From Pseudomonadales bacterium (GTDB lineage Bacteria; Pseudomonadota; Gammaproteobacteria; Pseudomonadales; DT-91), in the NCBI GenBank assembly GCA_013215055.1, contig JABSRQ010000040.1:1-40021 (forward strand): 40,021 nucleotides of DNA, written 5' to 3'. The translations under genes and the position numbers were made by a program. Shown in pieces: positions 17,788-27,699 of the stretch (within the stretch, counting starts at the first letter, position 1; every line of letters starts with the position of its first letter). Under the pieces are notes generated by a model that was given only the letters and a program-made list of their open reading frames with translations, did no database searches and was not told the DNA's origin.

Positions 17788-18473
17788 TACGCTGCACTCA
17801 CCTTGGTATGCGCCTGCCTATGCAAAATACTGGAAAACTCATCCAAAAAGTTTTGCTGACGCTTTAACAATGAATCAGAACGGGTTGAAAACCGGTTATA
17901 GGCCATCACTGCCGGAATAGCAGCAAACAAACCGATGGCCGTGGCAATCAAGGCCTCAGAAATACCCGGCGCTACCGTGGCGATAGAGGCTTGCTTCATA
18001 CTTGCCAACGATCTAAAACTATTCATGATGCCCCAGACCGTGCCAAACAAACCAATATAAGGCGAGGTTGAACCTACCGTCGCCAAAAAAGGCAGATGCA
18101 AATCTAATTTATCTTCTTCTTTAGATAAGGCCACACGCATTGCGCGCTGCGCGCCTTCCATCACCGCATCGGCATCGGCACCGTGCTGCTGGGTTAGACG
18201 AGAAAATTCTTTGAAGCCGGAGCGAAAGATAGATTCACAGCCAGAGATATCCTCAACATCAACCTGGCGTTGATAAAGTGGAGCCAGATCTATACCCGAC
18301 CAAAATTCTTTTTCAAAAGCATCGGAGGCAGCCGTTGCGACACGAAAGTAGCGAATACGCTGCACGATCATGGCCCAGGAAGCACACGAGGCGGCAAATA
18401 AAATAAACATCACCAGCTGTACTACAACACCCGCACCGGTAATTAAACCCCAAAATGACATAGAGTCTTCCAC
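17787..18473 (-). CDS. tolQ: Tol-Pal motor channel protein TolQ
   Basis: ExbB/MotA-family inner-membrane proton-channel subunit with three membrane spans (about residues 10-35, 130-155 and 165-190). The SPYIGLFGTVWGIMNSF segment is the family hallmark. I chose the GTG at 18473 (228 residues; E. coli 230) because AAAGGAG stands six bases upstream. A longer frame to 18506 has no ribosome site. It lies 59 bases after ybgC and starts the tightly packed tolQRAB block. Confidence 0.95.
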   Translation of the reverse strand: MEDSMSFWGLITGAGVVVQLVMFILFAASCASWAMIVQRIRYFRVATAASDAFEKEFWSGIDLAPLYQRQVDVEDISGCESIFRSGFKEFSRLTQQHGADADAVMEGAQRAMRVALSKEEDKLDLHLPFLATVGSTSPYIGLFGTVWGIMNSFRSLASMKQASIATVAPGISEALIATAIGLFAAIPAVMAYNRFSTRSDSLLKRQQNFLDEFSSILHRQAHTKVSAA

Positions 18474-18532
18474 AACAGTCTCCTTTATAACACCCGCAAA
18501 AAACACAGATTATGCGAGTTTTTTATTAGTTA

Positions 18533-18997
18533 TTACACCGCTTGGCTGGATATAGCCAAGTTAATTTTTTCAACAACCACAGCAGGTATGGCTGTTGGTC
18601 GCATTTGGTCTTTACTGACGCAGGCGATTTTGACCGATGCGCAGCATAATAATTCACTTTTTCCTGCATCGTCACGATAAATATTTTGCCTGAAAATCAT
18701 CGACGTGCGTTTTAATTGCATGATATGCGCTTCAACCCGTAACTCCTCATCCAATAAGGCCGGCTTTTTATAATCCACTTGTAAAGAGTGAACCACAAAC
18801 ATCGCCTCCTGATTGAGGATGAATTGTTTACCAAAGCCAAGCGCACGTAAAGCCTCAGTTCTTGCACGTTCCATAAACTTTAAGTAATTCACATAATAAA
18901 CGATGCCACCGGCATCGGTATCTTCGATATAGGCACGAACTGGCCAAAAAAACGTCAATAATGCAGTATCATCCTGCCAATCGCCTATTTTTGCCAT
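18533..18997 (-). CDS. ybgC: Tol-Pal associated acyl-CoA thioesterase YbgC
   Basis: Hotdog-fold thioesterase of the 4-hydroxybenzoyl-CoA type, always near tol genes; the E. coli enzyme acts on acyl-CoA or acyl-ACP and binds phospholipid-synthesis proteins. The catalytic Asp is at residue 28 in YIEDTDAGGIVYYVNY, equivalent to E. coli Asp 18. The 154 residues include about ten extra at the N-terminus. The ATG directly follows the ruvB stop (TAAATG), so the ruv and tol blocks may be co-transcribed. Confidence 0.95.
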   Translation of the reverse strand: MAKIGDWQDDTALLTFFWPVRAYIEDTDAGGIVYYVNYLKFMERARTEALRALGFGKQFILNQEAMFVVHSLQVDYKKPALLDEELRVEAHIMQLKRTSMIFRQNIYRDDAGKSELLCCASVKIACVSKDQMRPTAIPAVVVEKINLAISSQAV

Positions 18998-20020
18998 TTA
19001 CAACTCCAGATCCGATTGTCGTGAAGCACTGATCAAACCAAAATGTTTATATGCCAGCGGTGTGACAATACGCCCTCGGGGTGAGCGCTGAATAAAACCC
19101 TGCTGTATCAAATACGGCTCTAACACATCTTCTATAGTGCCACGCTCTTCGGATATGGCCGCTGCCAGGTTATCCACACCCACCGGCCCACCACCAAACT
19201 TTTCAATCATCGCGATAATTAAACGCCTATCCAGACGATCAAAACCCAGCTCATCCACATTCAACATCGCCAAGGCTTTATCGGCGATATCATCGGTAAT
19301 ACGGCCATCGGCTTTAACATCGGCGTAATCACGCACCCTACGTAATAAACGATTAGCTATTCTTGGTGTGCCTCTAGCACGGCGCGCAATTTCCATGGCC
19401 CCGGCATCATCGAGAGTAATGGCTAAAATGCCCGCGGCCCGTTTAACAATACGGCATAAATCTTCCGCCGAATAAAATTCCAGGCGTTGCACAATGCCAA
19501 ATCTGTCACGTAGTGGCGAGCTTAACAAACCTGCCCGAGTTGTCGCCCCCACCAACGTAAACGGAGGTAGATCCAATTTGATGGAGCGGGCCGCCGGGCC
19601 TTCACCGATGATGATATCCAGCTGAAAATCTTCCATTGCCGGATACAGCACCTCTTCTACATTGGCAGAAAGCCTGTGGATTTCATCGATAAACAATACA
19701 TCACCCGGCTCCAGATTGGTCATGATCGCTGCCAGATCACCCGCCTTTTCTAACACGGGGCCCGAGGTGCTTTTTAAATTCACCCCCATTTCGCTGGCGA
19801 TAATATTGGCCAACGTGGTTTTACCCAAGCCTGGCGGGCCAAAAATCAAGGTATGATCCAGCGCCTCACCACGCATCTTGGCGGCAGCAATGAAAATCTC
19901 CATCTGCTCTTTCACCGCGCCCTGGCCATAATATTCAGCCAGGTTTTGTGGTCTTACCGCTTTCTCAACAACATCATCTTGCTGCGTGTTATGCGTAACG
20001 ATTTTATCTTCTTCAATCAT
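18998..20020 (-). CDS. ruvB: Holliday junction branch-migration helicase RuvB
   Basis: AAA+ ring motor that drives branch migration with RuvA. The 340 residues show Walker A GPPGLGKT (61-68), Walker B LFIDEIH (about 114-120), sensor GATTRAG, and the arginine-finger region ending in the C-terminal winged-helix domain with RGRIVT near the end. It follows ruvA by 16 bases. Confidence 0.98.
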   Translation of the reverse strand: MIEEDKIVTHNTQQDDVVEKAVRPQNLAEYYGQGAVKEQMEIFIAAAKMRGEALDHTLIFGPPGLGKTTLANIIASEMGVNLKSTSGPVLEKAGDLAAIMTNLEPGDVLFIDEIHRLSANVEEVLYPAMEDFQLDIIIGEGPAARSIKLDLPPFTLVGATTRAGLLSSPLRDRFGIVQRLEFYSAEDLCRIVKRAAGILAITLDDAGAMEIARRARGTPRIANRLLRRVRDYADVKADGRITDDIADKALAMLNVDELGFDRLDRRLIIAMIEKFGGGPVGVDNLAAAISEERGTIEDVLEPYLIQQGFIQRSPRGRIVTPLAYKHFGLISASRQSDLEL

Positions 20021-20036
20021 GGTTTTATATCTGCCA

Positions 20037-20645
20037 TCACAACATGCGTTGCAATGCGGCCTTTATCAGGGCTTCTGTAGTATTGAGTTCGGCGTTATTC
20101 ACCACCGCCACCATCTTATTGGCATCCGCAGCTTTATAACCCAAGGTAATTAATGCTGCGGTGGCCTCTTGTATAATAATATCTTCTTCGGAACAAACCG
20201 GCAGCAACGATGAACCGGTAAGAGCCGCATCGGCATCAGCAAACCAGTCTTTTAAGCGGTCACGCATTTCCACCAATAAACGCTCGGCGGTTTTTTTACC
20301 TATACCCGGAATTTTAACCAGGGTGGCCACATCATCGATTTGCACACACTGGACAAAAACTTGTGTTTCCATCGTCGACAATATCGATAATGCCAACTTA
20401 GGGCCTACACCATTCACCTTGATCAATTCCCGGAACAGGCGTCGCTCATTGGTGGTGGCAAAACCATATAAGAGTTGCGCATCTTCACGCACAACAAAAT
20501 GGGTATAGAGCTCCACCTCACCATCTTCGGGTAAGGTATAAAATGTCGTCATAGGCGCCTGTAATTCATAACCGACACCATTCACATTCAACAATAAATG
20601 TGGCGCCTGTTTTTGCAGAATAAAGCCTTTAATCCAACCTATCAT
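20037..20645 (-). CDS. ruvA: Holliday junction-binding protein RuvA
   Basis: Tetrameric protein that holds the four-way junction flat and loads RuvB. The 202 residues contain the N-terminal OB domain (MIGWIKG start), two helix-hairpin-helix motifs ([10 protein letters not shown] and IPGIGKKTA) and the flexible C-terminal domain III (about 155-202) that contacts RuvB. The ATG overlaps the ruvC stop (ATGA), implying translational coupling. Confidence 0.98.
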   Translation of the reverse strand: MIGWIKGFILQKQAPHLLLNVNGVGYELQAPMTTFYTLPEDGEVELYTHFVVREDAQLLYGFATTNERRLFRELIKVNGVGPKLALSILSTMETQVFVQCVQIDDVATLVKIPGIGKKTAERLLVEMRDRLKDWFADADAALTGSSLLPVCSEEDIIIQEATAALITLGYKAADANKMVAVVNNAELNTTEALIKAALQRML

Positions 20646-21184
20646 GATTTTTCTTCCGGTTTAAACTGACGCCAGGAACTGACTTTTTGTGTGCGTGTAC
20701 CTGAATTGCGTATTAACGTATGTACGGTATGCGCATGGCATATCGCCGCAGCCAACGCATCGGCCGCATCTTCCTGCGGTGTCGCCGATAATTTTAAAAT
20801 TTGCGTGACCATATGCTGTACCTGTTCTTTCTTCGCAGCACCTGTGCCCACCACCGCCTGTTTGATCTCTGTTGGCATATATTCAGCAAAGGTTAATCCC
20901 CCTTGCATGGCCGCGACAATCGCCGCACCACGCGCCTGGCCCAGCTTTAACGCCGAATTGGCATTTTTACCCATAAAAACTTGCTCTATGGTTAATATTT
21001 CCGGCGAATATTTTTCTGTAATTTCACGTACCGACTCATAAATCCGTAATAAGCGTTCAGAAAACTCAAACTTGGCGACATTAATCACACCACTGGCAAT
21101 ATAATCATATTGATCACCATGGGTGCTAATGATGCCAAAGCCGGTTTTACGTGAACCGGGATCAATACCGAGGATAATCGCCAT
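20642..21184 (-). CDS. ruvC: Holliday junction resolvase RuvC
   Basis: Dimeric endonuclease that resolves four-way junctions. The ATG at 21184 gives 180 residues (E. coli 173) starting MAIILGIDPGSRKTGFG, with the first catalytic Asp at residue 8. The acidic residues in LTIEQVF and EDAADALAAAICHAH complete the site. The frame remains open upstream to 21307, but that stretch lacks family similarity. No strong ribosome site is seen. The gene begins the ruv block; the aspS terminator lies upstream, so it probably has its own promoter between 21185 and 21268. Confidence 0.95.
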   Translation of the reverse strand: MAIILGIDPGSRKTGFGIISTHGDQYDYIASGVINVAKFEFSERLLRIYESVREITEKYSPEILTIEQVFMGKNANSALKLGQARGAAIVAAMQGGLTFAEYMPTEIKQAVVGTGAAKKEQVQHMVTQILKLSATPQEDAADALAAAICHAHTVHTLIRNSGTRTQKVSSWRQFKPEEKS

Positions 21185-21268
21185 GATGAAAAGCCATGCA
21201 GAATAATACTGGTTATTTAAACATAGCTTTTCATGAATGTCTGTATTCAGGCCTGTTTTACAGGCATT

Positions 21269-21291
21269 AAAAAACCCGGACAAGCCGGGTT
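21269..21291 (-). terminator. Terminator of aspS
   Basis: Stem AACCCGG/CCGGGTT (21273-21279 and 21285-21291) with a 5-base loop, followed on the minus strand by six Ts. It lies 22 bases past the aspS stop and separates aspS from ruvC. Confidence 0.9.
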
Positions 21292-21313
21292 TGAAAATCA
21301 ACAACAACGCAGC

Positions 21314-23110
21314 TTATTCAGCGGCGGGTTTCTTCTCTTTAATTTTTAAACGAATATTCAACTCGCTTAAATGCTCGGTTTTCACCACACCCGGTGCATC
21401 GGTCATCACACAACCTGCAGACTGGGTTTTAGGGAAGGCGATAACATCACGGATAGAGGCAGAACCTGTCATCAACATCACGATACGGTCTAAACCAAAA
21501 GCCAAGCCGCCATGTGGTGGTGCACCAAACTTCAGTGCATCTAACAGGAAGCCAAACTTCTCTTGCTGCTCTTCTTCACCGATGCCTAATACTTCAAATA
21601 CTGTTTTTTGCATCTCTTGATCATGAATACGAATAGAACCACCACCTAATTCGGTACCGTTTAAGACCATATCATAAGCAACAGATAAGGCTTCTTCAGG
21701 CGCCGCTTTTAATTCTTCGGCCGAACAAGAAGGCGTAGTGAAAGGATGATGCAACGGCGTTAAGCCACCTTTGCCATCATCTTCAAACATCGGGAAGTCA
21801 ACCACCCATAAAGGTGCCCACTTACAGGTTAATAAATCCAAATCTTCACCTAACTTAACCCGTAAAGCTGCTAAGGATTCATTAACAATCTTGGCCTTAT
21901 CCGCACCAAAGAAGATTAAATCGCCATTTTCTGCGCCAACACGGCTTAAGATTTCTCTACGTGCCTCTACCGGTAAAAACTTAACGATAGGTGATTGCAA
22001 ACCACAATCATCACCGTCTTCAATTTTATCTTTATCGTTAACTTTAATGTAAGCCAAACCTTTAGCACCATAGATGCTAACAAATTTGGTATAGCCATCA
22101 ATTTGCTTACGGGTAAGTTTAGCGTTACCACCAGGTACTTTAATCGCAGCGATACGGCCCTTAGGATCGTTAGCCGGACCCGAGAAGACTTTAAAATCAA
22201 CATCGGTTAATAAATCTTTGATGTCTACCAGCTCTAACGGGTTACGTAAATCAGGTCTATCGATACCAAATCTGCGTACCGCTTCTTCGTAGGTCATACG
22301 AGGTAATTCAGGCCATTCAACATCTAATACTTCTTTGAACAAACCGCGCATCATCTCTTCGGTGACATTCATGATTTCATCTTCAGAAATAAAAGACGCT
22401 TCGATATCGATTTGGGTGAATTCTGGCTGTCTATCGGCACGTAAATCTTCATCACGGAAACAACGCGCAATTTGATAATATTTATCCATGCCCGCCACCA
22501 TCAATAACTGTTTAAACAGCTGAGGGGATTGTGGCAATGCAAAGAATTTACCTTCATGAGTACGACTAGGCACTAAATAATCACGTGCACCTTCTGGTGT
22601 CTCACGGGTAAGAATCGGCGTTTCAATATCCAGAAAGCCTTTATCATCGAGAAAGTTACGGATAGATTTAGTAATCCTTGAACGCAAACGCAGCTTGTCT
22701 TGCATCTCGGTTCTACGTAAATCCATAAAGCGGTATTTCAAACGAATATCTTCGCCCACACTATTATGGCTATCTAACGGGAACGGAGGAGTTTCGGCTT
22801 TATTTAACACAACCAGCTCTTTACCCAGAATTTCTATTTCACCGGTCAGCATATCTTTATTGATCGCAGCGCCATCCCTAGCACGTACTTTACCGGTGAT
22901 TTGTAAAACATATTCGGTACGCACAGAATCGGCAGCCTCAAAATGTTCTTTGGTATCAGGATCAAATACCACCTGCACGATGCCATCACGGTCACGCAGA
23001 TCGATAAAGATAACACCACCATGATCACGACGGCGATCAACCCAACCACACAACGTGACGGTTTCGTCGATATTCTCTGTGCGTAAAGCGCCACAATAAT
23101 TAGTGCGCAT
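21314..23110 (-). CDS. aspS: Aspartate-tRNA ligase
   Basis: Class II synthetase charging tRNA-Asp. The 598 residues carry the N-terminal OB anticodon-binding domain ([12 protein letters not shown]), motif 2 ([14 protein letters not shown]), the bacterial insertion (GAD) domain, and motif 3 ([12 protein letters not shown]). I chose the ATG at 23110 because GGGAG stands seven bases before it, while it is only one base from the ATG at 23116. The product then begins MRTNYCG like E. coli AspS. I cannot tell from sequence alone whether it also charges tRNA-Asn. Confidence 0.97.
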   Translation of the reverse strand: MRTNYCGALRTENIDETVTLCGWVDRRRDHGGVIFIDLRDRDGIVQVVFDPDTKEHFEAADSVRTEYVLQITGKVRARDGAAINKDMLTGEIEILGKELVVLNKAETPPFPLDSHNSVGEDIRLKYRFMDLRRTEMQDKLRLRSRITKSIRNFLDDKGFLDIETPILTRETPEGARDYLVPSRTHEGKFFALPQSPQLFKQLLMVAGMDKYYQIARCFRDEDLRADRQPEFTQIDIEASFISEDEIMNVTEEMMRGLFKEVLDVEWPELPRMTYEEAVRRFGIDRPDLRNPLELVDIKDLLTDVDFKVFSGPANDPKGRIAAIKVPGGNAKLTRKQIDGYTKFVSIYGAKGLAYIKVNDKDKIEDGDDCGLQSPIVKFLPVEARREILSRVGAENGDLIFFGADKAKIVNESLAALRVKLGEDLDLLTCKWAPLWVVDFPMFEDDGKGGLTPLHHPFTTPSCSAEELKAAPEEALSVAYDMVLNGTELGGGSIRIHDQEMQKTVFEVLGIGEEEQQEKFGFLLDALKFGAPPHGGLAFGLDRIVMLMTGSASIRDVIAFPKTQSAGCVMTDAPGVVKTEHLSELNIRLKIKEKKPAAE

Positions 23111-23295
23111 ATTCATTCTCCCAATGTGAACTGATCATCTCTGGTCCACGGCTGATTAACGGTAACGAGGTTCTACAGACGATCATTTATCGCCTGCGGC
23201 TAAATTCTTGTATTTCGACGATTGAACACCCAAGCATGTCGCAGGTATTCTTTAAAAGGTATGAACCCATCGCCTCAAAGACATAAAAACACGCG

Positions 23296-23323
23296 ATTAT
23301 AGCAACGCCAAGCAGCTAGGCAA
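23296..23323 (-). promoter_or_regulatory. Probable aspS promoter
   Basis: On the minus strand TTGCCT (23318-23323) and a perfect TATAAT (23296-23301) are 16 bases apart. Confidence 0.55.
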
Positions 23324-23425
23324 AGCCTCTATGCGACAGAGGCTAGAAAAGTTTAATAAAACTCACGATTCAGGGCTTTTTCACAATTAAATGGCGTTTT
23401 TACGTTTTTTTACCGGCAATCGGTT

Positions 23426-23451
23426 TCATTTTAAAAATGACGTGTTATAAC
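23426..23451 (+). promoter_or_regulatory. Palindrome and -10 box upstream of the HU-like gene
   Basis: Perfect inverted repeat TCATTTT-A-AAAATGA (23426-23440) followed by TATAAC (23446-23451). A weak -35 (TTTCAT, 23424-23429) is 16 bases before the -10, so the palindrome would fill the promoter spacer, a position suited to a repressor or architectural protein. Confidence 0.4.
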
Positions 23452-23531
23452 TACATCAGTTGCTGATGAGCTATGGCTTTCAGCGATATTAGACTGTGAA
23501 TTTTCAGTACCGTATGACTTAAGGATTGATT

Positions 23532-23939
23532 ATGGCGACGCCAAAAAAGAAAAAAGCTCCTGCAAAAAAAGCTCCAGCCAAAAAAGTTGTAGCAAAGGCT
23601 GCACCTGTACGCAAAATGCCTGCGATCTCTTCTCGCTATAGCAAAACTCAAATTTTAACCGAGATTGCTGAAAATACGGATTTAAGCAAAAAAGACGTTG
23701 CCGCGGTATTGGAAGAGTTGGGTGTATTAATTGAACGCCATGTGAAAAAACGTTCTTGTGGGGAATTTGTATTACCCGGTTTATTAAAAGTCGAAGCCAA
23801 GAAAAAGCCTGCACGTAAAGCACAAAAGAATGTACCCAACCCGTTTAAACCCGGTGAAACCATGGATATTGCAGCCAAGCCTGCCTCAATTCAAATCAAA
23901 GTAAAACCGCTGAAAAAATTGAAAGATATGGCGTTATAA
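23532..23939 (+). CDS. HU/IHF-family DNA-binding protein with basic N-terminal tail
   Basis: Nucleoid-associated protein of 135 residues. The first 30 residues are a Lys/Ala/Pro-rich tail with repeated PAKKA-like units, similar in composition to histone H1 and eukaryote-like bacterial tails. The rest (about 35-135) is an HU/IHF fold: helices with the ILTEIAE and SKKDVAAVLEEL segments, then GEFVLPGLLKV and the beta arm with NPFKPGE. The proline-bearing arm that intercalates DNA appears to be present. AAGGA lies six bases before the ATG at 23532. It is monocistronic between its own promoter and terminator. Confidence 0.9.
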   Translation: MATPKKKKAPAKKAPAKKVVAKAAPVRKMPAISSRYSKTQILTEIAENTDLSKKDVAAVLEELGVLIERHVKKRSCGEFVLPGLLKVEAKKKPARKAQKNVPNPFKPGETMDIAAKPASIQIKVKPLKKLKDMAL

Positions 23940-23960
23940 ATCAAGTTTAACAGCGCTTAT

Positions 23961-23987
23961 AGCCTCTTGGATTAAGAGGCTTTTTTA
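23961..23987 (+). terminator. Terminator of the HU-like gene
   Basis: 8-bp stem AGCCTCTT/AAGAGGCT (23961-23968 and 23974-23981) with a 5-base loop and a T run. It overlaps the stop of the convergent small gene by three bases. Confidence 0.9.
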
Positions 23988-24296
23988 TTTATGCTCAACC
24001 TCAAATAGAATATTCTTTTTAATCTGCCAAAACTTTATACCCACCTTTAAAAAATTCATTTGCAACAATTTTATAAAAGCCTGCTCCTGCCCTGATGCAT
24101 AAAATGCCTGCAAAGTTTCATCGCTAGAAAAATAACACGTCACTCTTAAGCTGCCAGGAAAATCATCCCAAGTTTGGCTATGAGAAAAAGACTGAAAGCC
24201 ATCAAAAGACAAAGCTTGCGGTGTAGATTTCTCCAACGCCAGCAATATATTTTTACCGAGCTTTAGCGTTGCCTTTGATGGGGGTTTTCTAGACAT
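23985..24296 (-). CDS. Small conserved-type protein of unknown function
   Basis: 103 residues, basic N-terminus, no membrane segment or signal peptide. The pattern (LGKNILLALEK..., then FPGSLRVTCYF and a helix before VGIKFW) reminds me of short proteobacterial proteins often labelled Fis family regulators without good reason. That is a weak recollection and no helix-turn-helix is evident. The ATG is three bases after the stop of the reductase gene, so it is the last gene of the HIT-reductase set. Confidence 0.65.
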   Translation of the reverse strand: MSRKPPSKATLKLGKNILLALEKSTPQALSFDGFQSFSHSQTWDDFPGSLRVTCYFSSDETLQAFYASGQEQAFIKLLQMNFLKVGIKFWQIKKNILFEVEHK

Positions 24297-24299
24297 GGC

Positions 24300-25325
24300 T
24301 TATCGATTCCTGCGGGCTTCAATAAGCCCTGATGTTTCTAACCACTGACAAGTCGCCTCAACAGTGTCCATAGTAGGCCTAAAGCTTGAGTTCACCACAG
24401 AAAGCAATTTGGCCGATGAGAATTCAGGTGCCTGTGTCGCAATACGGGTCGATTCGCGAGAAATCGGTAGCTCGATATGCCGAAATAAACGCGCCACATC
24501 AAACAGTACACCCAAAAACCGGAAGACAACACCCGGTAACGGGATACAGAGTAATTTTCTGCCGCAGGCTTTTTCCAGCATCATAGCCAGCTGCTGCCAA
24601 GGCACTAAAAATCCACCAATAATATAACGCCCCAGTGCTTTATCATTAAACACATCAGCCTCTAAAAGCTCCACCTGCATTTTGGCCAAATCACGTACAT
24701 CCACCAAAGGTATACCCGCTGATGTTTTTGGTACCATAACGACAAGTAATTCCATAATCGCAGAATTGGTTTCCGATAACTTGGGGTCATCCGGACCAAT
24801 CACGCCTGCAGGATAAGTTATCACTATCGGATAACCCTCTTCCTGATAGGCCCTCACCTTCTTTTCACATTCGGTTTTTGAACGAGTATAAGCATCTTTT
24901 GAACTGATTAAAGGGGCAGTCTCATCGACCACCTTAAATTCCGTGTGCATAATCGCCGACACAGAGGAGACATAAAGTATTTTTTTAATACCCAATTCAC
25001 AGGCTGTACCCAGAATAGAAGCTATGCCCTGCAAATTGGTTTGCAGGGTTTTTTCTGCATTTCTAGGGTCTAAATCAACCAAGGCTGCGGTATGCACTAC
25101 CGCATCACAATCTGCCATTGCCGCTTTCACTTTTACCGTATCGAGCATGTCGCCAACAATATAAGAAGGCTTTTTTAGCCCCCGGGCCAAACAATGTTTG
25201 TGAAAATACGTCTGTGCGGCATCTAAATTTCTGACCAATAGATGGCAGTCATGACCGGATTTTAATAAAGCCAACGTGGTGTGGGCACCCACAAAACCGG
25301 TTGCCCCGGTGATAAAAATTTTCAT
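24300..25325 (-). CDS. NAD(P)-dependent epimerase/reductase, extended SDR family
   Basis: Cytoplasmic oxidoreductase or epimerase of 341 residues. The Rossmann motif GATGFVG (7-13) opens the protein, and the catalytic YTRSK (Tyr 146, Lys 150) with Ser 120/121 is intact. The overall pattern fits the 3-beta-hydroxysteroid dehydrogenase / dihydroflavonol-4-reductase-like branch. The substrate cannot be read from the sequence. It lies 53 bases after the HIT gene and three bases before the small unknown gene. Confidence 0.85.
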   Translation of the reverse strand: MKIFITGATGFVGAHTTLALLKSGHDCHLLVRNLDAAQTYFHKHCLARGLKKPSYIVGDMLDTVKVKAAMADCDAVVHTAALVDLDPRNAEKTLQTNLQGIASILGTACELGIKKILYVSSVSAIMHTEFKVVDETAPLISSKDAYTRSKTECEKKVRAYQEEGYPIVITYPAGVIGPDDPKLSETNSAIMELLVVMVPKTSAGIPLVDVRDLAKMQVELLEADVFNDKALGRYIIGGFLVPWQQLAMMLEKACGRKLLCIPLPGVVFRFLGVLFDVARLFRHIELPISRESTRIATQAPEFSSAKLLSVVNSSFRPTMDTVEATCQWLETSGLIEARRNR

Positions 25326-25378
25326 AAAGCCTGAACTACAATCCTTTTTTATTACAACTACTTTAAAATTTTTTAACT

Positions 25379-25804
25379 TTAAACCGCGTTTATTGACAGA
25401 CGCTCACAGAGTAAAGCCCTGAGACTATTGACCGTCGCCTCTAATTCATCTTCGGCATAAACCTTGGCTGCGACCTTACCCCACACCGGCGCTGGCCATG
25501 CGATATCGGTATCAAAACGGGCGATCACATGCATATGTAGCTGGGACACCACATTACCTAACGCTGCCACATTCATCTTATGGGCTAAACAGTGGGTCTC
25601 TAATTGCTTGGCCACAAAGCTGACTTCCTGCATCAGCAATAACTGCTGATCATCCGATAACTGATAGATTTCGGTAATATTCGCCTGCATGGGCACTAAA
25701 ATCAGCCAGGGATAGTTGGCATCTTTAGCTAATAACACTTCACATAAGGCCATTTGGCCCAAGGAGACCGTATCGGCTTTTAATTGAGCATCTAATTCAA
25801 ACAT
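25379..25804 (-). CDS. HIT-domain protein
   Basis: Histidine-triad nucleotide-binding protein of 141 residues, a probable nucleotidyl hydrolase or transferase. The active-site strand reads QLHMHVIARF, so the first His of the usual H-x-H-x-H triad is Gln, while the central and last His remain. The following DIAWPAPVWG is characteristic of a proteobacterial HIT subgroup that, as I recall, shares this Gln. First gene of the minus set, divergent from proS across 116 bases. Confidence 0.9.
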   Translation of the reverse strand: MFELDAQLKADTVSLGQMALCEVLLAKDANYPWLILVPMQANITEIYQLSDDQQLLLMQEVSFVAKQLETHCLAHKMNVAALGNVVSQLHMHVIARFDTDIAWPAPVWGKVAAKVYAEDELEATVNSLRALLCERLSINAV

Positions 25805-25920
25805 AAGACTCGCAACCTTTTATTCACTGATATGGCCACTGTACGAAAGCAGCCCAAGGGCGTAAAATCCACGCCCGAGTCATTAAACCATATTAACCCA
25901 AGCTGAGTTCAATCTTTCTT

Positions 25921-27639
25921 ATGCGCGCTAGCCAATATTTGATACCCACCCTCAAAGAAACGCCTTCTGATGCCGAAGTGATCAGCCACCAGCTGATGCT
26001 ACGGGCCGGCATGATCCGTAAACTGGCCTCTGGCTTATACAGCTGGTTACCGGCAGGTCTTCGGGTTTTACAAAAAGTTGAAGCCATTGTACGTGAAGAG
26101 ATGAATCGCTCAGGGGCTATGGAAGTCTTGATGCCGGTGGTACAGCCGGCTGACTTATGGGAAGAATCTGGCCGTTGGGCAGAATACGGACCGGAACTGC
26201 TACGCATCAAAGATAGACACGGCAGGGAATTCTGCCTTGGCCCTACTCACGAAGAAGTGATCACCGATTTAGTACGCGACAGTATCAACAGCTATAAACA
26301 GCTGCCTATGAATTTTTACCAGATTCAAACCAAGTTCCGCGACGAAGTACGCCCACGCTTTGGTTTGATGCGTGGCCGTGAATTCACCATGAAAGATGCC
26401 TATTCTTTCCATGCATCACAAGACTGCTTGCAAGAAACTTACGATAAGATGTATGACACCTACTCACGTATCTTCACACGTTTAGGTTTAGAGTTCCGTG
26501 CCGTGGATGCCGATACCGGCAGCATAGGCGGTAATGCCTCACATGAGTTCCACGTATTAGCCGATTCCGGTGAAGACGCTATCGCATTCAGTACCGAATC
26601 TGACTTTGCCGCCAACATCGAAAAAGCCGAAGCCTTGGCCGATAAAGAGCAAGCCGATGCACCTAGCCAAGAGTTGGAAAAAGTTGCTACCCCTGCTACA
26701 CACAGCATCGATGATGTGAGTGCATTCTTTAAGGTTGCTGCAGCACAAACCTTAAAAACCCTGATCGTTTTGGCTGAGACCAATGAAGAAGGCAAGCAAG
26801 AGTTGATTGCACTGGTATTACGTGGTGATCATGAATTAAACGATATTAAAGTCGATAAAATCCCAGGTGTTGCAGTGCCCATGGCGATGGCCAGCGACGA
26901 AGAAATTAAAGCTGTGACCGGCTGTGGCGTAGGTTCCTTAGGGCCTAACCTGAAGATTAAAACCTATGTTGATAGAAGCGCTGCGGTTTGTAGTGATGTG
27001 GTGGTGGGTGCCAATGAAGACGGCTTCCATCTAACAGGCTTCAACTGGGGCCGCGATGGCGAATTGCCAGAAGTGGTTGATATACGCAACGTGGTTGAAG
27101 GCGACAAGAGCCCGGATGGCAAAGGCACTATCGTTATCAAGCGTGGCATTGAAGTAGGCCATATTTTCCAGCTAGGGACAAAATATTCTTCGGCGATGAA
27201 GGCCACTATTTTAAATGAGAACGGCAAGGCGCAGGTCATGGAGATGGGCTGTTACGGCATCGGTGTCTCTCGTATCGTCGCCTCTGCTATCGAGCAAAAC
27301 TACGATGACAAGGGCATCATCTGGCCTGAGTCTATTGCGCCTTTCCAGATCGCCATCGTGCCTTTAAATATGCAAAAATCCGAGATGGTTAAAGAAGCCG
27401 CCGAAGAGCTATATGCCAAATTACAGGCCAAGGGTTTAGACGTCTACTTCGATGATAGAAACGAGCGCCCGGGTGTGAAGTTTGCGGATATCGAATTAGT
27501 CGGTATCCCACATCGCATCGTGATTGGTGAGCGTAGCTTAAAAGAAGGCAATATCGAATATAAACACCGCAAAGGTGGCGATGCTCAAGATATCGCCGTC
27601 ACTGAAATCGATGGTTTTATCGACGATTTATTTGCTTAA
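25921..27639 (+). CDS. proS: Proline-tRNA ligase, bacterial type with editing domain
   Basis: Class II synthetase charging tRNA-Pro. The 572 residues (E. coli 572) start [13 protein letters not shown]. They carry motif 2 ([17 protein letters not shown]), the INS editing domain between motifs 2 and 3 (about 225-400) that clears Ala-tRNA-Pro, motif 3 ([13 protein letters not shown]) and the C-terminal anticodon domain. The leader has a 6-bp hairpin GGGCGT/ACGCCC (25858-25876) without a T run; no T-box is evident. The ribosome site is weak. A strong terminator follows. Confidence 0.97.
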   Translation: MRASQYLIPTLKETPSDAEVISHQLMLRAGMIRKLASGLYSWLPAGLRVLQKVEAIVREEMNRSGAMEVLMPVVQPADLWEESGRWAEYGPELLRIKDRHGREFCLGPTHEEVITDLVRDSINSYKQLPMNFYQIQTKFRDEVRPRFGLMRGREFTMKDAYSFHASQDCLQETYDKMYDTYSRIFTRLGLEFRAVDADTGSIGGNASHEFHVLADSGEDAIAFSTESDFAANIEKAEALADKEQADAPSQELEKVATPATHSIDDVSAFFKVAAAQTLKTLIVLAETNEEGKQELIALVLRGDHELNDIKVDKIPGVAVPMAMASDEEIKAVTGCGVGSLGPNLKIKTYVDRSAAVCSDVVVGANEDGFHLTGFNWGRDGELPEVVDIRNVVEGDKSPDGKGTIVIKRGIEVGHIFQLGTKYSSAMKATILNENGKAQVMEMGCYGIGVSRIVASAIEQNYDDKGIIWPESIAPFQIAIVPLNMQKSEMVKEAAEELYAKLQAKGLDVYFDDRNERPGVKFADIELVGIPHRIVIGERSLKEGNIEYKHRKGGDAQDIAVTEIDGFIDDLFA

Positions 27640-27670
27640 GTTCTTTTTTAGCTCTTTTAAAGACCCTTCT

Positions 27671-27697
27671 AATACCGGCAAAAGCCGGTATTTTTTT
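27671..27697 (+). terminator. Terminator of proS
   Basis: 9-bp stem AATACCGGC/GCCGGTATT (27671-27679 and 27684-27692) with an AAAA loop and a T run, 31 bases past the proS stop and just before the convergent lipoprotein gene stop. Confidence 0.92.
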
Positions 27698-27699
27698 AT

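Larger units (their letters stand above)
23111..23531. other. Divergent intergenic region between aspS and the HU-like gene
   Basis: 421 bases without a gene. It holds the probable aspS promoter (23296-23323), a 7-bp hairpin AGCCTCT/AGAGGCT (23324-23344) without a T run, and a 15-bp palindrome (23426-23440) next to a TATAAC box (23446-23451) facing the HU-like gene. The aspS leader would be about 180 bases long. Confidence 0.6.

Noticed and set aside
25858..25876. T-box or other riboswitch in the proS leader
   Set aside because: Only a 6-bp hairpin without a T run or T-box motif is present.
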